Part shown: positions 36,773-47,537 of the stretch, piece after piece
Position numbering within the stretch: the stretch's first letter is position 1
Layout of the letters: every line of letters starts with the position of its first letter
Assembly (NCBI GenBank): GCA_027625915.1
Contig: JANTQA010000060.1
Span: forward strand, 3,038,001-3,102,000
Direction: 5' to 3'
Source: Anaeramoeba flamelloides
Lineage: Eukaryota; Metamonada; Anaeramoebidae
DNA length: 64,000 nucleotides
Position numbers and translations under genes: made by a program
Notes under the pieces: generated by a model
The model's database searches: none
Seen by the model: the letters and a program-made list of their open reading frames with translations, nothing else
What the model was told of the DNA's origin: nothing

Positions 36773-37792
36773 GCACTTCACTTAATAAAACAGTTCAGCA
36801 CAACCCACATTTTAAAATTTAACTCATTTTTCTAGTAATTATTCTAAAACATTAGGAAATATTGAACATTAATTCAGTTAGTTTTAAATTTTTTAAACAA
36901 AAAAAAAAACGTATTAATTTTACAATTCAGGCCATTTTAAAAAATGCACGATTAAATTTTTCAAAACGATTCTTAAAATACTGTGATATAAACTCTTTTG
37001 TTGATTCCACAAGAGTAAATTAAAGTTTCTGGAAAAAGCCTGTTTTTTTCACGAAGCAGAATTTTAGAGATAGATTAATTTATTAAGGACCAGTCATACA
37101 AATTGGAAATATTTGGTTATCGATCATTTTGTACAATCAAAGTACTTTCTTTGATGAAGGGAGTAGCTATCATAAAGCCTATTTTTCACTTTTTTAGCTA
37201 ATTTTGAAAGAACAGGACAGAAAACAGCATTGTTTATTTTAAGTATATGATTTTTGGTATTCAAAGTACACGATTGAAAATTAATTTACTAATTTTTTTT
37301 TTCAGTATAAAAAAAATATCAAAATAGAATGTCAAGTTGAATTGTCTTATTTACTTTGAGAAATGATAAACGGTTTCCTTTTTATTCCTATCTCAAAATT
37401 CTATTCTAGTATTTGAATTTTCTATCTCCAAAAAAAAAAATTATAAAATTATTTTTAAGGATATCACTTTGAATAGTTAAAATCAAACAAAAACCCTAAC
37501 TAAAGAAATAATACAGTTTTTTATCTAATTGGAAATTAATAAAAAGGTTACAATATCGGCTTCTGGTATAAGACTCTATTACTTTAATTGAACTTATTCT
37601 GAAATTTATAAGGAAAGAATGTGTACTTTGATCAATAAAAAAAAAAGAAATGGTAAATAACCTGAAGATCTTTCTTTTTATTTTAGACCTTTATTATGAA
37701 ATATTTTGAATTAAAACAGCTCATTTTAATAAAATAATTGAGTCAAGGCCAGTATTTAACAGAAGAGAATTCAAAACATTGAATACACTTAA

Positions 37793-38519
37793 GGACTATT
37801 AGAATTTTATGCTCTGCAGGGGTTGGAATACTCTACAGTAAATGGGAAAACTGGTTAAATGGTTATAGGTTTTACTTAAAGTCAAAATATTTCAATTTTT
37901 GGGATTTTAAATGTTTTCTTGAAAATTAAAAAAAGGTTTTGAGATCCAAAATTTAACTGAATTCCCTCAAAAAACATTGCAAATTTTAATTACTAATTTT
38001 TAACCTCAAACTTCTCTGACTTTCTACTTTATATTAAAGTATATTGATACCACTCCACTAAACTCTTGAAATACATAAATACGAAGTGGAAAGTCACAGG
38101 AACAATAGATAAAAAATTAGTAAAGTTAGTTCCACTTTTAAGGCACAAACTTGAAACGAAATTTAAGGTACACAAAAAATCTCAAATTAAGGCACAAAAT
38201 TCAGATTCTAGTAAAATAAATTGTAAAAAAAAAAAATTACAAATTTTGTATCTTAATTTGAGATTTTTTTGTATCTTAAATTTCGTTGAAAGTTTGTGCC
38301 TTAAAAGTGGAACTGACTGTAATTAAAATTTGCAATGTTTTTTGAGGGAATTCAGTTAAATTTTGGATCTTAAAAACTTTTTTTAATTTTCAAGAAAACA
38401 TTTAAAATCCCAAAAATTGAAATATTTTGACTTTAAGTAAAACCTATAACCATTTAACCAGTTTTCCCATTTACTGTAGAGTATATCAACCCCCGCAGAG
38501 CATAAAATTCTAATTATCC
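37793..38519. mobile_element. TTAA-flanked foldback element with ~200-bp arms
   Basis: The exact flanks are TTAA at 37789-37792 and 38520-38523. The ends read GGACTATTAGAATTTTATGC and, inverted, GCATAAAATTCTAATTATCC. Arms of about 200 bp (37793-37993 and 38322-38519) are highly similar. A separate TA-flanked MITE (38123-38319) sits in the central spacer. Its ends resemble GGGACTA of the TTAA-1 family, which suggests a shared transposase source (inference). Confidence 0.8.
38123..38319. mobile_element. TA-flanked MITE, CAGTCAGTTCC family, copy 1 (nested)
   Basis: Its ~75-bp terminal inverted repeats include TTCCACTTTTAAGGCACAAA. TA is present on both sides (38121-38122 and 38320-38321). It is inserted in the spacer of the TTAA foldback element, directly next to its right arm, so it is younger than that element. 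Confidence 0.8.
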
Positions 38520-38678
38520 TTAATGAGTTCTAGAATTTTATAATTATTTGTTAGTAAATCTAATATAATATTAAGTAAGGATTCAAGGTTTATTCTAAAA
38601 ATATATAGTATTGTCTATGTAAATGTTCATCAAAAAGGTATAAAAACACAATGAAAATATCTTTTCGAGTTTTTACCC

Positions 38679-38689
38679 CCCCCCCCCTG
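38679..38689 (+). repeat. C homopolymer run
   Basis: About 11 consecutive C occur in a window otherwise dominated by A/T homopolymers. It is followed by GGGGACGTGTCCTCAAGTGC, related to the retroposon end motif. Confidence 0.85.
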
Positions 38690-39659
38690 TTTCAGGGGAC
38701 GTGTCCTCAAGTGCTTAGCTTTTTTCAATTTCAGAAATAAAAAGAAAATTTTAAAAATTTTCTTTTTATTTCGCAAATTAAAAAAAACGTAAAGGCGGTT
38801 TTCCAAAATTCGAAATAATTTAGTAAAATCAAGGATTTTTCTCAATTCTTTCAAATCCTGGAAAACCTAACGATAGTTGATAATTTTTAATTTGGTCATG
38901 TAAATGATATAATATTTTTTTACTATAATATTTTAATTATTTTTCTTCTCTTTTTTTTTTAGTTAATTTTCTTTGAATACTCCTTTTTTACAATAAATAA
39001 ATAAAGAAAAATATCTTTTAATCTAATCACTAGTTTAATTTGTTCATTTTGGTTTATTATTCAACATTGTTTGTTTTTTTGAAGGTCTTTGTATGATCAA
39101 GATATTATTTTTCTTGTTCTAAAATATGTTAAAATTACTTGCAAAATTACCAATAAATTCGAATGAATTTTTAACACTGATATGAAAACTCAATATAATG
39201 ATTTGTAATTTACTTTAAAAAAAATAGAATCTCACAATTCCCAATAATTACATATTGTACCGAGGTGGGCAAGGGATAAAATCAATAAATTTCAATTAAT
39301 CTTATACTTCATAATGAATAATTATTATGATTTCAAGATATTTTTTAAAATGTATAAAATAATTAATTTTAAAGATTAGAAAGGTAATAGAATAGTTTTT
39401 TTTTTTTTTTGATTTTATTAAAGAAATGATTTGGAGTATTGTGGGATTTTTTTTGTTAGTTATATCAAATACAGCAATAACATATTTTAAGTAATTGAGT
39501 ATAGTTGTAGTAAGTGTATTACATTTGTTGAAGGGTTTGAATTGAGATTAGAAGAAAATATTTTTTTAGGAAATTTAAAATTCAAATAATTATTTTTACA
39601 CTTTTACTTCTTTATTCTTCTTTTTACATTTTTTCTTGATATAAACTTAAAATCAATAT

Positions 39660-40160
39660 TTTCAACACAGCACAAACAGTACAAAAAAATCACAATAATA
39701 CGATTTCATTCAAATTGGAAATAATTTTGATTTTTGTAAAATATGAAAATCATTTTTTCATAATTGAGTTTTTTGTTTTAGTTTCATTTTTTGGATTATT
39801 TTATTTGTTTCTTTCAATCAGAAATATTTTCCAAACAACTAATATTATTTCAAAGTTGAGTTGTTCAAAATAGAAGAATCAAAATAAAATTACTTGATGG
39901 TATCTAACCATTTGGTCCATCAATAATTTATTTTTAATAGAAATTAAATTAATTTCACCATTTATTGTTTTGTAATGCCCATTTCCAAAATTTTTAACAT
40001 ACAAATAATTTATTAGTGGTACTAATTATTTATTTTTTCTTTTGTGAGTATTGTAATTTTGAACAAGTTTTAGCATTTTGATTAGTGAATGGGTTCTATT
40101 TTGGTATTTCTTCAAGAATTGATTAATCCATAGTTTTTTTCAAAAATTGAATTTAGATAT
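39660..40160 (+). repeat. Dispersed repeat family A, copy 3
   Basis: It is collinear with 1790-2290: CATTCAAATTGGAAATAATT, ATGAAAATCATTTTTTCATA, TTGAGTTGTTCAAAATAGAA, TTTTGTGAGTATTGTAATTT and GATTAGTGAATGGGTTCTAT. It is intergenic and directly precedes family C copy 2. Confidence 0.7.
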
Positions 40161-40214
40161 TTTAAAAATTATGAATTAGTGATAATAATTTATTTGCAAA
40201 AAAAAATTTTTATT

Positions 40215-40620
40215 AAATTATTTCTAGTCATAAAGTAAAAAAACCTTTATTTTTGTGTTATCCAAACAGTGAAAATGATTATTAAGAATACATAGTAATT
40301 TCTATCGGAATTATTTTTTTGATCTTCAATTGGAGATCAATATGAACATTATTTTTTTTTTTTCACAAATAGCAAACTAAGAATTTAAGGTTTTTTAATT
40401 TTTTATAAAAATCTATTGTTTTTCTGTTTTACTCAATAAGAACTTCATCTATTCTCTGATAGTTTATAATTATGCTGATTTCTCATACGTTTTTATATAA
40501 GCAATTATAAGAAAAATAATTGATATTTGAAAAAAAAATATTTTTTTTGGCAATTCGAATTTTCAAAGAAAAATAAACTAGAATAAAATATATTTTTCAA
40601 AATAATTTAATAAGTATTAA
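40215..40620 (+). repeat. Dispersed repeat family C, uninterrupted copy
   Basis: It aligns with 22800-23086 followed directly by 24010-24110. The sequence AAAATAATTGATATTTGAAA at about 40513-40532 is the unoccupied version of the 23-kb retroposon target site. Confidence 0.65.
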
Positions 40621-41329
40621 TCACCAATATTTATTGATAAAAACCTTTCTAGAGAAGTATTTATTGATTTATTCAAATTAAAAATATTACTGCAAAGATA
40701 TTAAACAGGTATATAAACAATTTAAATAAAAAATTTTAAATGACTATATCTTTTCAAGAAAAAAGAAAAAAATCAAATTCTAAAAAAATTCTAAGACATG
40801 TTTGAAATTTTTAAGGGTCTGAGCTCTTCTGAAAAGAAAATTGAAAAAAAATTAGATTAAAAGATTAATTCAGATAAACAAAAATATTAAACAACTAATA
40901 TCCTTGGTTTTATTCAAAAGAAAGATTCATTATTTATCTTGTTTTGTTGAATGGTAACGAAAATTAAAATTCTTCATTAAAAATTTAAAAGAGAAATTTC
41001 AAAAATCAAGGAGTTTTTTGTGTAGTACCATCAAGTGCCTAACTTTAATAGAATACCAAAGAATAAAGTAAAATCAAAAGATTTTACTCAATTCTTTTAA
41101 ATTCTGGAAAACCTAATGTTATATTTCTTGAATTTTTTGTTTTATCTTAAAATTTTATTGTTTTTGATAATAAATAGAGTGTTCAAAGATAATCTAACAG
41201 TGGTTTTTTAGGATTTCAAAAGAATAGAGAAAAATCAAAAGGTTTCTCTCGAATCTTTTAAATTGTTAAAACCAAATTTAAAAATGTTGTAGAGTATCAT
41301 ATTGTAACATTAAGTACATATGTTTACTT

Positions 41330-41665
41330 GAGGTTTTCTGTTTTATTTGTTAATTTTTCTAGGTTTTTTTGAGGTTTTCAATTTTATTTAGAAAATCTAT
41401 TGATTTTCGTTATTCTTTTTTGATTTTTCTATTTATTATGGAAAATCAATAGATTTTCGTTAGGTTTTTTTTTACTTTAGAAATAAACCAAAAATTTATT
41501 AAAATTTTCTGTTTATTTTAAAAAGTAAAAAAAACCTAGAACACTTCACAGATAAAATAGAAAACCTCAAGTAAACCTAGAACACTTCACAAATAAATAC
41601 AAAACTCAAAAAATACTAACAAAAATCGATAGATAATCAGAATAAACAGAAAACTCAAGAAAACC
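41330..41665. repeat. Palindromic repeat array, second locus
   Basis: It repeats GAAAATCAATAGATTTTCG, TTTTGAGGTTTTC, AAACCTAGAACACTTCACA and AAATAAACCAAAAATTTATT in both orientations, as at 18840-19140. It could form extensive hairpins. Confidence 0.6.
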
Positions 41666-41933
41666 TAAAGACCACAAGAAGAAATTCATTTTCTACTTTC
41701 AAAATAAATAATAAAAACAATATGTATAAAATTGTATAACTAATTCTTTTCCATATAAATATATATATATTCCGAAAAAAGAAAGAAAGAAAATGGCTGT
41801 GGATTTATAATTTCGTATTTTTATTAAAAAAAAAAAAAAATGTTTGGTTAATTAATATCAAAATATTTAAAAAATAATGAGTACATTAATAATTAAAAAA
41901 AGAAAAATTATACATAATAAATCAAATATCAAA

Positions 41934-42461
41934 TTATATTTCATCACTTGAATTATCACTAATTACATCATATTCGATATTTTTTTTTTTAAAAACTGTC
42001 CTTTCAAAGTTTGGCTTTGGATTTCCAAAAACAAATAACATGATCAAAAAATTTGGTAATAGTTCTGATAAAATCGAGCAACAGAAATAAATTATCGTCC
42101 ATTCTAATTTCTGATTTGTATCATATTTATACATTTTTTCATAGCGGAATAGCATAATCATCCAAGGAACACGAACTAAAAATAGAACTGATGTAATTAA
42201 AAGTATATAAAATAACCTTCGAAAATTTTTGTTCGTCTGAAATTTTTTATTAATTTTCCAGCTAACAAAATCCATTAATAGAATTGATATGTAAATTATA
42301 ACAAGAAAGAATATTGCCAATCCTCTTTTTACCCATTTCGTTGCTTTTGTTTTGTTATCCGTTACACAAATAATTACCAAGCCAAATATCCATAATATCA
42401 CGAAAATAGTAATACATATACTTAAAATTCTTTTATTCTTTCTTAATTTTTGGTTAGACAT
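41934..42461 (-). CDS. Four-helix membrane protein, possible THH1/TOM1-type C-terminal part
   Basis: This is a 175-aa frame. Four hydrophobic helices lie at about 11-34, 45-66, 82-107 and 122-147, followed by a short acidic cytosolic-type tail (SDNSSDEI). The third helix has LFLVRVPWM. The last has SELLPNFLIMLFVFGNPKP, recalling the EILPSALVLFILR helix of the THH1/TOM1/TOM3 seven-helix family. If that is right, three helices are missing, so this could be a 3' exon whose upstream exon I cannot see, or a smaller protein. The upstream DNA is A-rich and shows no obvious helix-coding exon. The start Met was chosen as the only early Met. Family assignment is tentative; membrane localisation is clear. 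Confidence 0.6.
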   Translation of the reverse strand: MSNQKLRKNKRILSICITIFVILWIFGLVIICVTDNKTKATKWVKRGLAIFFLVIIYISILLMDFVSWKINKKFQTNKNFRRLFYILLITSVLFLVRVPWMIMLFRYEKMYKYDTNQKLEWTIIYFCCSILSELLPNFLIMLFVFGNPKPNFERTVFKKKNIEYDVISDNSSDEI

Positions 42462-43186
42462 TCGGGATATTATTCCATAAAAGTGATATCTTTATGTTTT
42501 TTATTTTTTATTAATTTTTTTAAAAAAAATTCGAAATGAGATTTATATATTTAATTCAAGAAAAAAAAAAATAAACATTAAAAAATAAAATAAAAAAATA
42601 CAAACAAAAAACAGAAAACTTTCTGGTTTAACTAAAAAATAAGTATATCTAATTTTTAAATAAATTTTCTAAAAAATAAATAGAAACTGTTTCAAATAAT
42701 ATACTTTGGGTAATACCTTTTTTTTATTTATTAATTTTTCTTATTCTGAGTGAATGTAAACCTTGGATAGAGATAAAGTTTCTAAATTAATAAAAAGAGA
42801 AGAAATTAAAAAAAGGAAACTAAGTGAAAAGTTTTTTCTATTTAAAATGTAAATATTCGTAAAATACATTTGGAAACCCGTTTTTTAAAAGGTTCATTAT
42901 AATGAAAAAAAATACATAAATTCTATTAAAATATATTTAAAATCAATTTCTAGTTAATTATTTGATTTAAACTGGCATCTATATTATTATCTAAAAATAA
43001 ATAAAATAAAAATAATTTTCAATATTTTTTCATTATTTTTTTCGAGTTTGAAAAATCAAAATATTTTTAAGACCAGTAAAAGGGACTGGTTTTAGCTTAT
43101 TTTTCTTGGGAATTGGAACAAATCAGGAAAATTATTTTTTTTTAAAAAAAAATAAATTTAATTGAAACTTTTTATTGAAAAAAATA

Positions 43187-43626
43187 TAACCGTTGTGGAA
43201 AAAAAGTGAAACTGGAAAAAAAGTGAAACATGGTTTTTAATTGGGAACATTACTGAAAAAGGAAAGTAATATCAATGAAAAAAAGAATAAATAAAGAAAT
43301 AAAGACAAAATGAAGTATTCATCACAATAACAGTTTTTTAAATACTATCTTTTAGTATGGGTTTTTCTTTGATTGATCAATTATTAAAAATTTGTTCAAA
43401 AAATTGACTATTTTTTAGATCTCCAAAACCACACCTTGAATTTGGATAAATCAAGTAGATTTAAATTGTATTTGTTGGGTTGATTGAAAATAATATAATG
43501 GGTTATCATTTGAAGTTAATTGGTTTCTTCTTTTTTTCATTGATATTACTTTTCTTTTTCAGTACTGTTCCCAATTAAAAACCGTGTTGATCTTTTTTTC
43601 CAGTTTCACTTTTTTTCCACAACAGT
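43187..43626. mobile_element. Non-autonomous TIR element, family GTTGTGG, copy 2
   Basis: The ends are ACCGTTGTGGAAAAAAAGTG and the inverted CACTTTTTTTCCACAACAGT. The ~95-bp arms (also ATTGGGAACATTACTGAAAA) are near-identical, and TA lies on the left flank. At 440 bp it has no transposase. It is much better preserved than the copy at 18153-18654. Confidence 0.75.
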
Positions 43627-43924
43627 AACTCCTTTTTTTTTGTAACGAAAGAAATATACATCAGAAATAAAACAATTTTAAAACCTATACAGAAATTGAA
43701 TGTCGTTCTTTTTGATCTGGCATAGAGTTTTTTATTCTTTGTTTTAATTCCTTTTTAAAAAAAAAATAGATTTAATTTAACTAGCATCAAACACACTTTT
43801 TGCAAATAGTTTTCTTAAAGGTTGATTCTTTATTGTGATTTTTTTTTTTTTTTTGAAACAGAAAAAAACTTTTCAGAAATTTTTATGAGGGTCAAATTAT
43901 AATTAAAAACAAACCCACGTGTTG

Positions 43925-46120
43925 TGTAGAACTGTTCTCTAACAATGTACAATCAAAAAACTAGTACATTTTTAGAAAAATGCTCCCAAAGAGCAACACA
44001 AAATATCCAATTTAAATCGTTGAGAATTCTAATTTTGAATAAAGCTACGTAAGTTTCGAAGTGTTGTTCTTTAAGACTTTTTGAGATCGCAAAGATTTTT
44101 TTATTTTTTTTCATTTTTCCAATGAGTTCTTTTATTCTCAAGAATGTTACAAATACCTCACTCTGTCAAATATAGGTGGTTTAAAAAACAACCACAAATT
44201 AGATTAAATTGAATTAAATTGATTTGTAAACTTTATGATTAAACAATTTGTTTTAAATTGAAGAAATTTAAGTATTTGAAAATATTGAAACAGAAAAAGA
44301 TTTAAACATTTTTTTTTTAATTTGTATTTTTGTAATTGAGAATCATTTTAATTCTTTTTTTTTAATTGGATTTTTTGTATTGAGATTCTTTGATTTTTTT
44401 TTTTTTTTTATTTAATTTTTATCATTAAGAAACTTTTAATTTCATTTTTTTTTTTTTGATTTATTTGAATTTTTGTAATTTGAATTTATTTTTATAATTG
44501 TGAATAAATGTAAATTTTTTTTTCTAAATTTGAATTATTGTCATAGAGAACTTGATCAGAATTTATATTTTTTTTGTTATTTGAATTTTTTCAACCAAAA
44601 GAAGTTCAATTTCACAGTTCGCTTTTTTTTTGTCAATTCATTACTTTGAGTTTGGAGAAAATGAGGACTAAGTCAGGCCTCCCTTAAGAGTCTTTGTGTG
44701 TGTGTGTGTGTGTGATTTGCTCATGTTTGAGAAGAAAGGGTGCACTTTTCAACGTGTATACCATAAACATGAAATTAATGAATATCATTGATAGGTTTTG
44801 TTTAATTTTTAACATTTTTCTGCTTGACTGTTTAATAGTTAATAATTTCCAAGGTTCTTATTTGGTTTCCATTAATTTTTGATCATTTATTTGCTAAAGA
44901 AAATGAAGTGGTGAAGAAATCTTAGATACGAACAATATTTTTTTTTGGGTGCCAGAATTCCTTAAAATTAAATTCCCAAAATAAAAATAAAAATAAAAAA
45001 TATAAATAGACTCAGATTTGAGAGACTTGACATAAATCAATATTTTTTGTGTGTACCATAATAGACTTTAAATGGCAATTTGATTCATCAAGGCACTTTT
45101 TTCATGGGTCAAAAGTTAAGGTACTAGCCATATACTATGAATTGTTACATACCCAATGAGTGGCCACAAAAATTGATATTGTGGAATTGAACTTCTTTTG
45201 GTTGAAAAAATTCAAATAACAAAAAAAAAAATTCTGATCAGGTTCTCTATGACAACAATTCAAATTCAGAAAAAAAAATTAACATTTATTCACAATTATA
45301 AAAATAAATTCAAATTATAAAAATTCAAATAAATCAAAAAAAAAAGAAAAAAAGAAATTAACAAGTACTTTATAATGATAAAAATTAAATAAAAAAAATT
45401 CAAAATCAAAGAGTTTCAATACAAAAAATTTAAATTAAAAAAAAAAAAAGAATTAAAATGATTCTCAAGGATAAAATACAAAAAACAAAATAAAAATTTA
45501 CAAAGGATTTTCACTTTTCTAATATTTATAACATAAAAAAAATTCACAGAATTTCAAATGATTCTCAAAAATTCAATGAAATAAAAAAAAATTTAAAAAG
45601 AATCTCAATTTCAAAAAATACAAATTTTAAAAAATAAATATTGATCTCATTGGTTAAAAAATTCGATTCAAAGAATAACAAAAAAAGTCCAATATTCTCA
45701 TTATAAAAAATCAAATTTAAAAAAAATAATAATAATTTCTGATTTTATAATTCCAAATACCTAAAATTTCTTCAATTTAAAACAAATTGTTTAATCATTA
45801 AGTTTATAATCAATTTAATTCATTTTAATCTAATTTATGGTTATTTTGTAACCCTCTAAAATTTTATAAAGTAAGGGGTTTGCAACATTCTTGAGAAAAT
45901 AACAACTTATTTGAGAGATGAAAAAAAATGAAAAAAAAAGTCACTGAGATCTCAAAAGTTGCAAAAGATCTAAAACTTCAAAACAAACACAGACACTTTC
46001 AAAATTGTAATTCAGAGCAATTTAAATTGAATATTGAGTGACGATCTTTTGATGCTTTATTCTAAAAATTTCCTCGTTTTTTATTGACGATTTTTTGAGA
46101 TCCATTGTACATCATAGGTT
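43925..46120. mobile_element. Large diverged foldback element (~2.2 kb)
   Basis: The left arm, about 43925-44625, recurs inverted in the right arm, about 45180-46120. Paired blocks include TGAATAAATGTAAATTTTTT, AGAGAACTTGATCAGAATTT, CAACCAAAAGAAGTTCAATT, TTCTCAAGAATGTTACAAAT and TTGTTTTAAATTGAAGAAAT. The central ~550-bp spacer carries a (TG)n tract (44693-44714). Arms differ by indels and point changes, so it is old. The short minus-strand frame at 43953-44141 is not credible as a gene. Confidence 0.7.
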
Positions 46121-47339
46121 GGTTAGTTTTTAATTATTACTATTAATTAGAATAATTTCAAAAATTTTTTTTCAATTACAAACAATGAGTTTTTATCGTA
46201 ATGGTTAGACCCTTAAGAGCCATTTTTCTTTCTTACCCTTCCAGAAAAAAATTATCACGTAGAAAAAAAGTTTCAAATAGATTTTAATGTAAATTAGTAG
46301 TAAAAGTTTCTCATTTTCAAATTATTTTTCTAATTTTTTTTTTTCGTTCATTTTAAAACAAAAACCAAATTCTAAAAGCTAGACTGTTTCTTAGAATTAA
46401 AACAAAATCCAAAAAATCAAAATCAAACGATAATTTAAGCATCTTCAATTTTCCTAATTTGAGTTTTGTTGTTAAGAACATAAGTAAAAAAGTAAATTTT
46501 TTTAGATTTTTTGTTGCTATTATTTTTTCTATTAATGTGAAATTGGTCTTTAAAAGCTTGTACAAGAGGTATTAATCAATTTTATGTAATTTCAATTTCA
46601 GATATCTTTATTGATCAGTGAAAAATCTGGCAAGAATATTATTTGAAAAATTTTCCTTTTCACCACCATTTTTACATTTAAAACCCATTTGACGATTTTT
46701 TAACCCAACTATTATTCAAAAGACTAAAATTTTTACAAAGACGATCTTTTTAGGGATCAAAAAACAATTTTTCAAAAAGTATTTCTTTTCAACAAAAAAC
46801 AAAAAACATTTCCATTAGAGATCAAAAAAAGAAAAGAGAAGAGAAGAAAAGAAAAGAAAAGAAAAAGAAAAGAAAAATTTATTACAGAGAATGCGACAAT
46901 TTAACAAAAGTAAGTGAAAACAATACAAAGGGGGTTAACCATAGCATCAATTTCAAAGGTGACAATTTGTAGATTTGGTTGTCATAAATGACTATATAAA
47001 CAATTCTAAATATCGACGACACAATTATTGTGACATGGAAGAGCTGTTTTATAAGAATTACGATAAGAGAAAATATAATGAAAGGACATGATAGAAAAAG
47101 TAGGGGTTTAATTCTGTTGTCATGTTTCTTGTGGTGTTTTGTTTTGTTATGATTTGATCGTGATTATTACACATTGGAAGCTAAAAACTTTTGTTTTGTA
47201 GACTACAACGATAAATTTGGCTAGTGAGAATAAACATAATAAAAAAGTTAAGAATACCAACCCAATGTTTATTATTAGAACTGGTTTGCTTGAAAATGAA
47301 AGCATTCAAACAATTTTGACTTTAACAATTTAATAAAAA

Positions 47340-47537
47340 ATGATTTTAAAAAAAGTCGAATTTTGTAAACTTTCTGAATATTTCGTTGTTAACCCTTTGA
47401 TCAGAACTGAACCATGTATATTGTGTGATACTATTTTTCAATCTCGAAGTGAAATTGTTTTCTCAAAGAATTCGGATAGGTTTAAAAAATATTCGTTGGG
47501 GGATTTTTTGATTTTTTTTTTAAAATTAAGCAATTGA
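47340..47537 (+). pseudogene. Possible fragment of a secernin/C69-type Ntn peptidase
   Basis: The frame contains LCDTIFQSRSEIVFSKNSDR, which resembles the conserved N-terminus of peptidase family C69/secernin (a Cys nucleophile in CDT, then G-x-VIFAKNSDR). The usual Gly before the second half is missing. The frame ends after ~65 codons, and no downstream exons with family motifs were found. It could be a decayed host gene fragment or an isolated 5' exon. The match rests on one short motif. Confidence 0.3.

Larger units (their letters stand above)
36773..41933. other. Gene-free, repeat-rich intergenic region
   Basis: It contains the 727-bp TTAA foldback with a nested MITE (37793-38519), a C-run (38679-38689), a short palindrome (38720-38800), family A copy 3 (39660-40160), family C copy 2 (40215-40620) and a palindromic array (41330-41665). 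No coding sequence was recognised. Confidence 0.55.

Noticed and set aside
43953-44141. Minus-strand 62-codon frame with ALWEHF, similar to ALLWEHF in the OB-fold protein
   Set aside because: The similarity is limited to six residues and the frame lies in one arm of a foldback element. Taken as chance.
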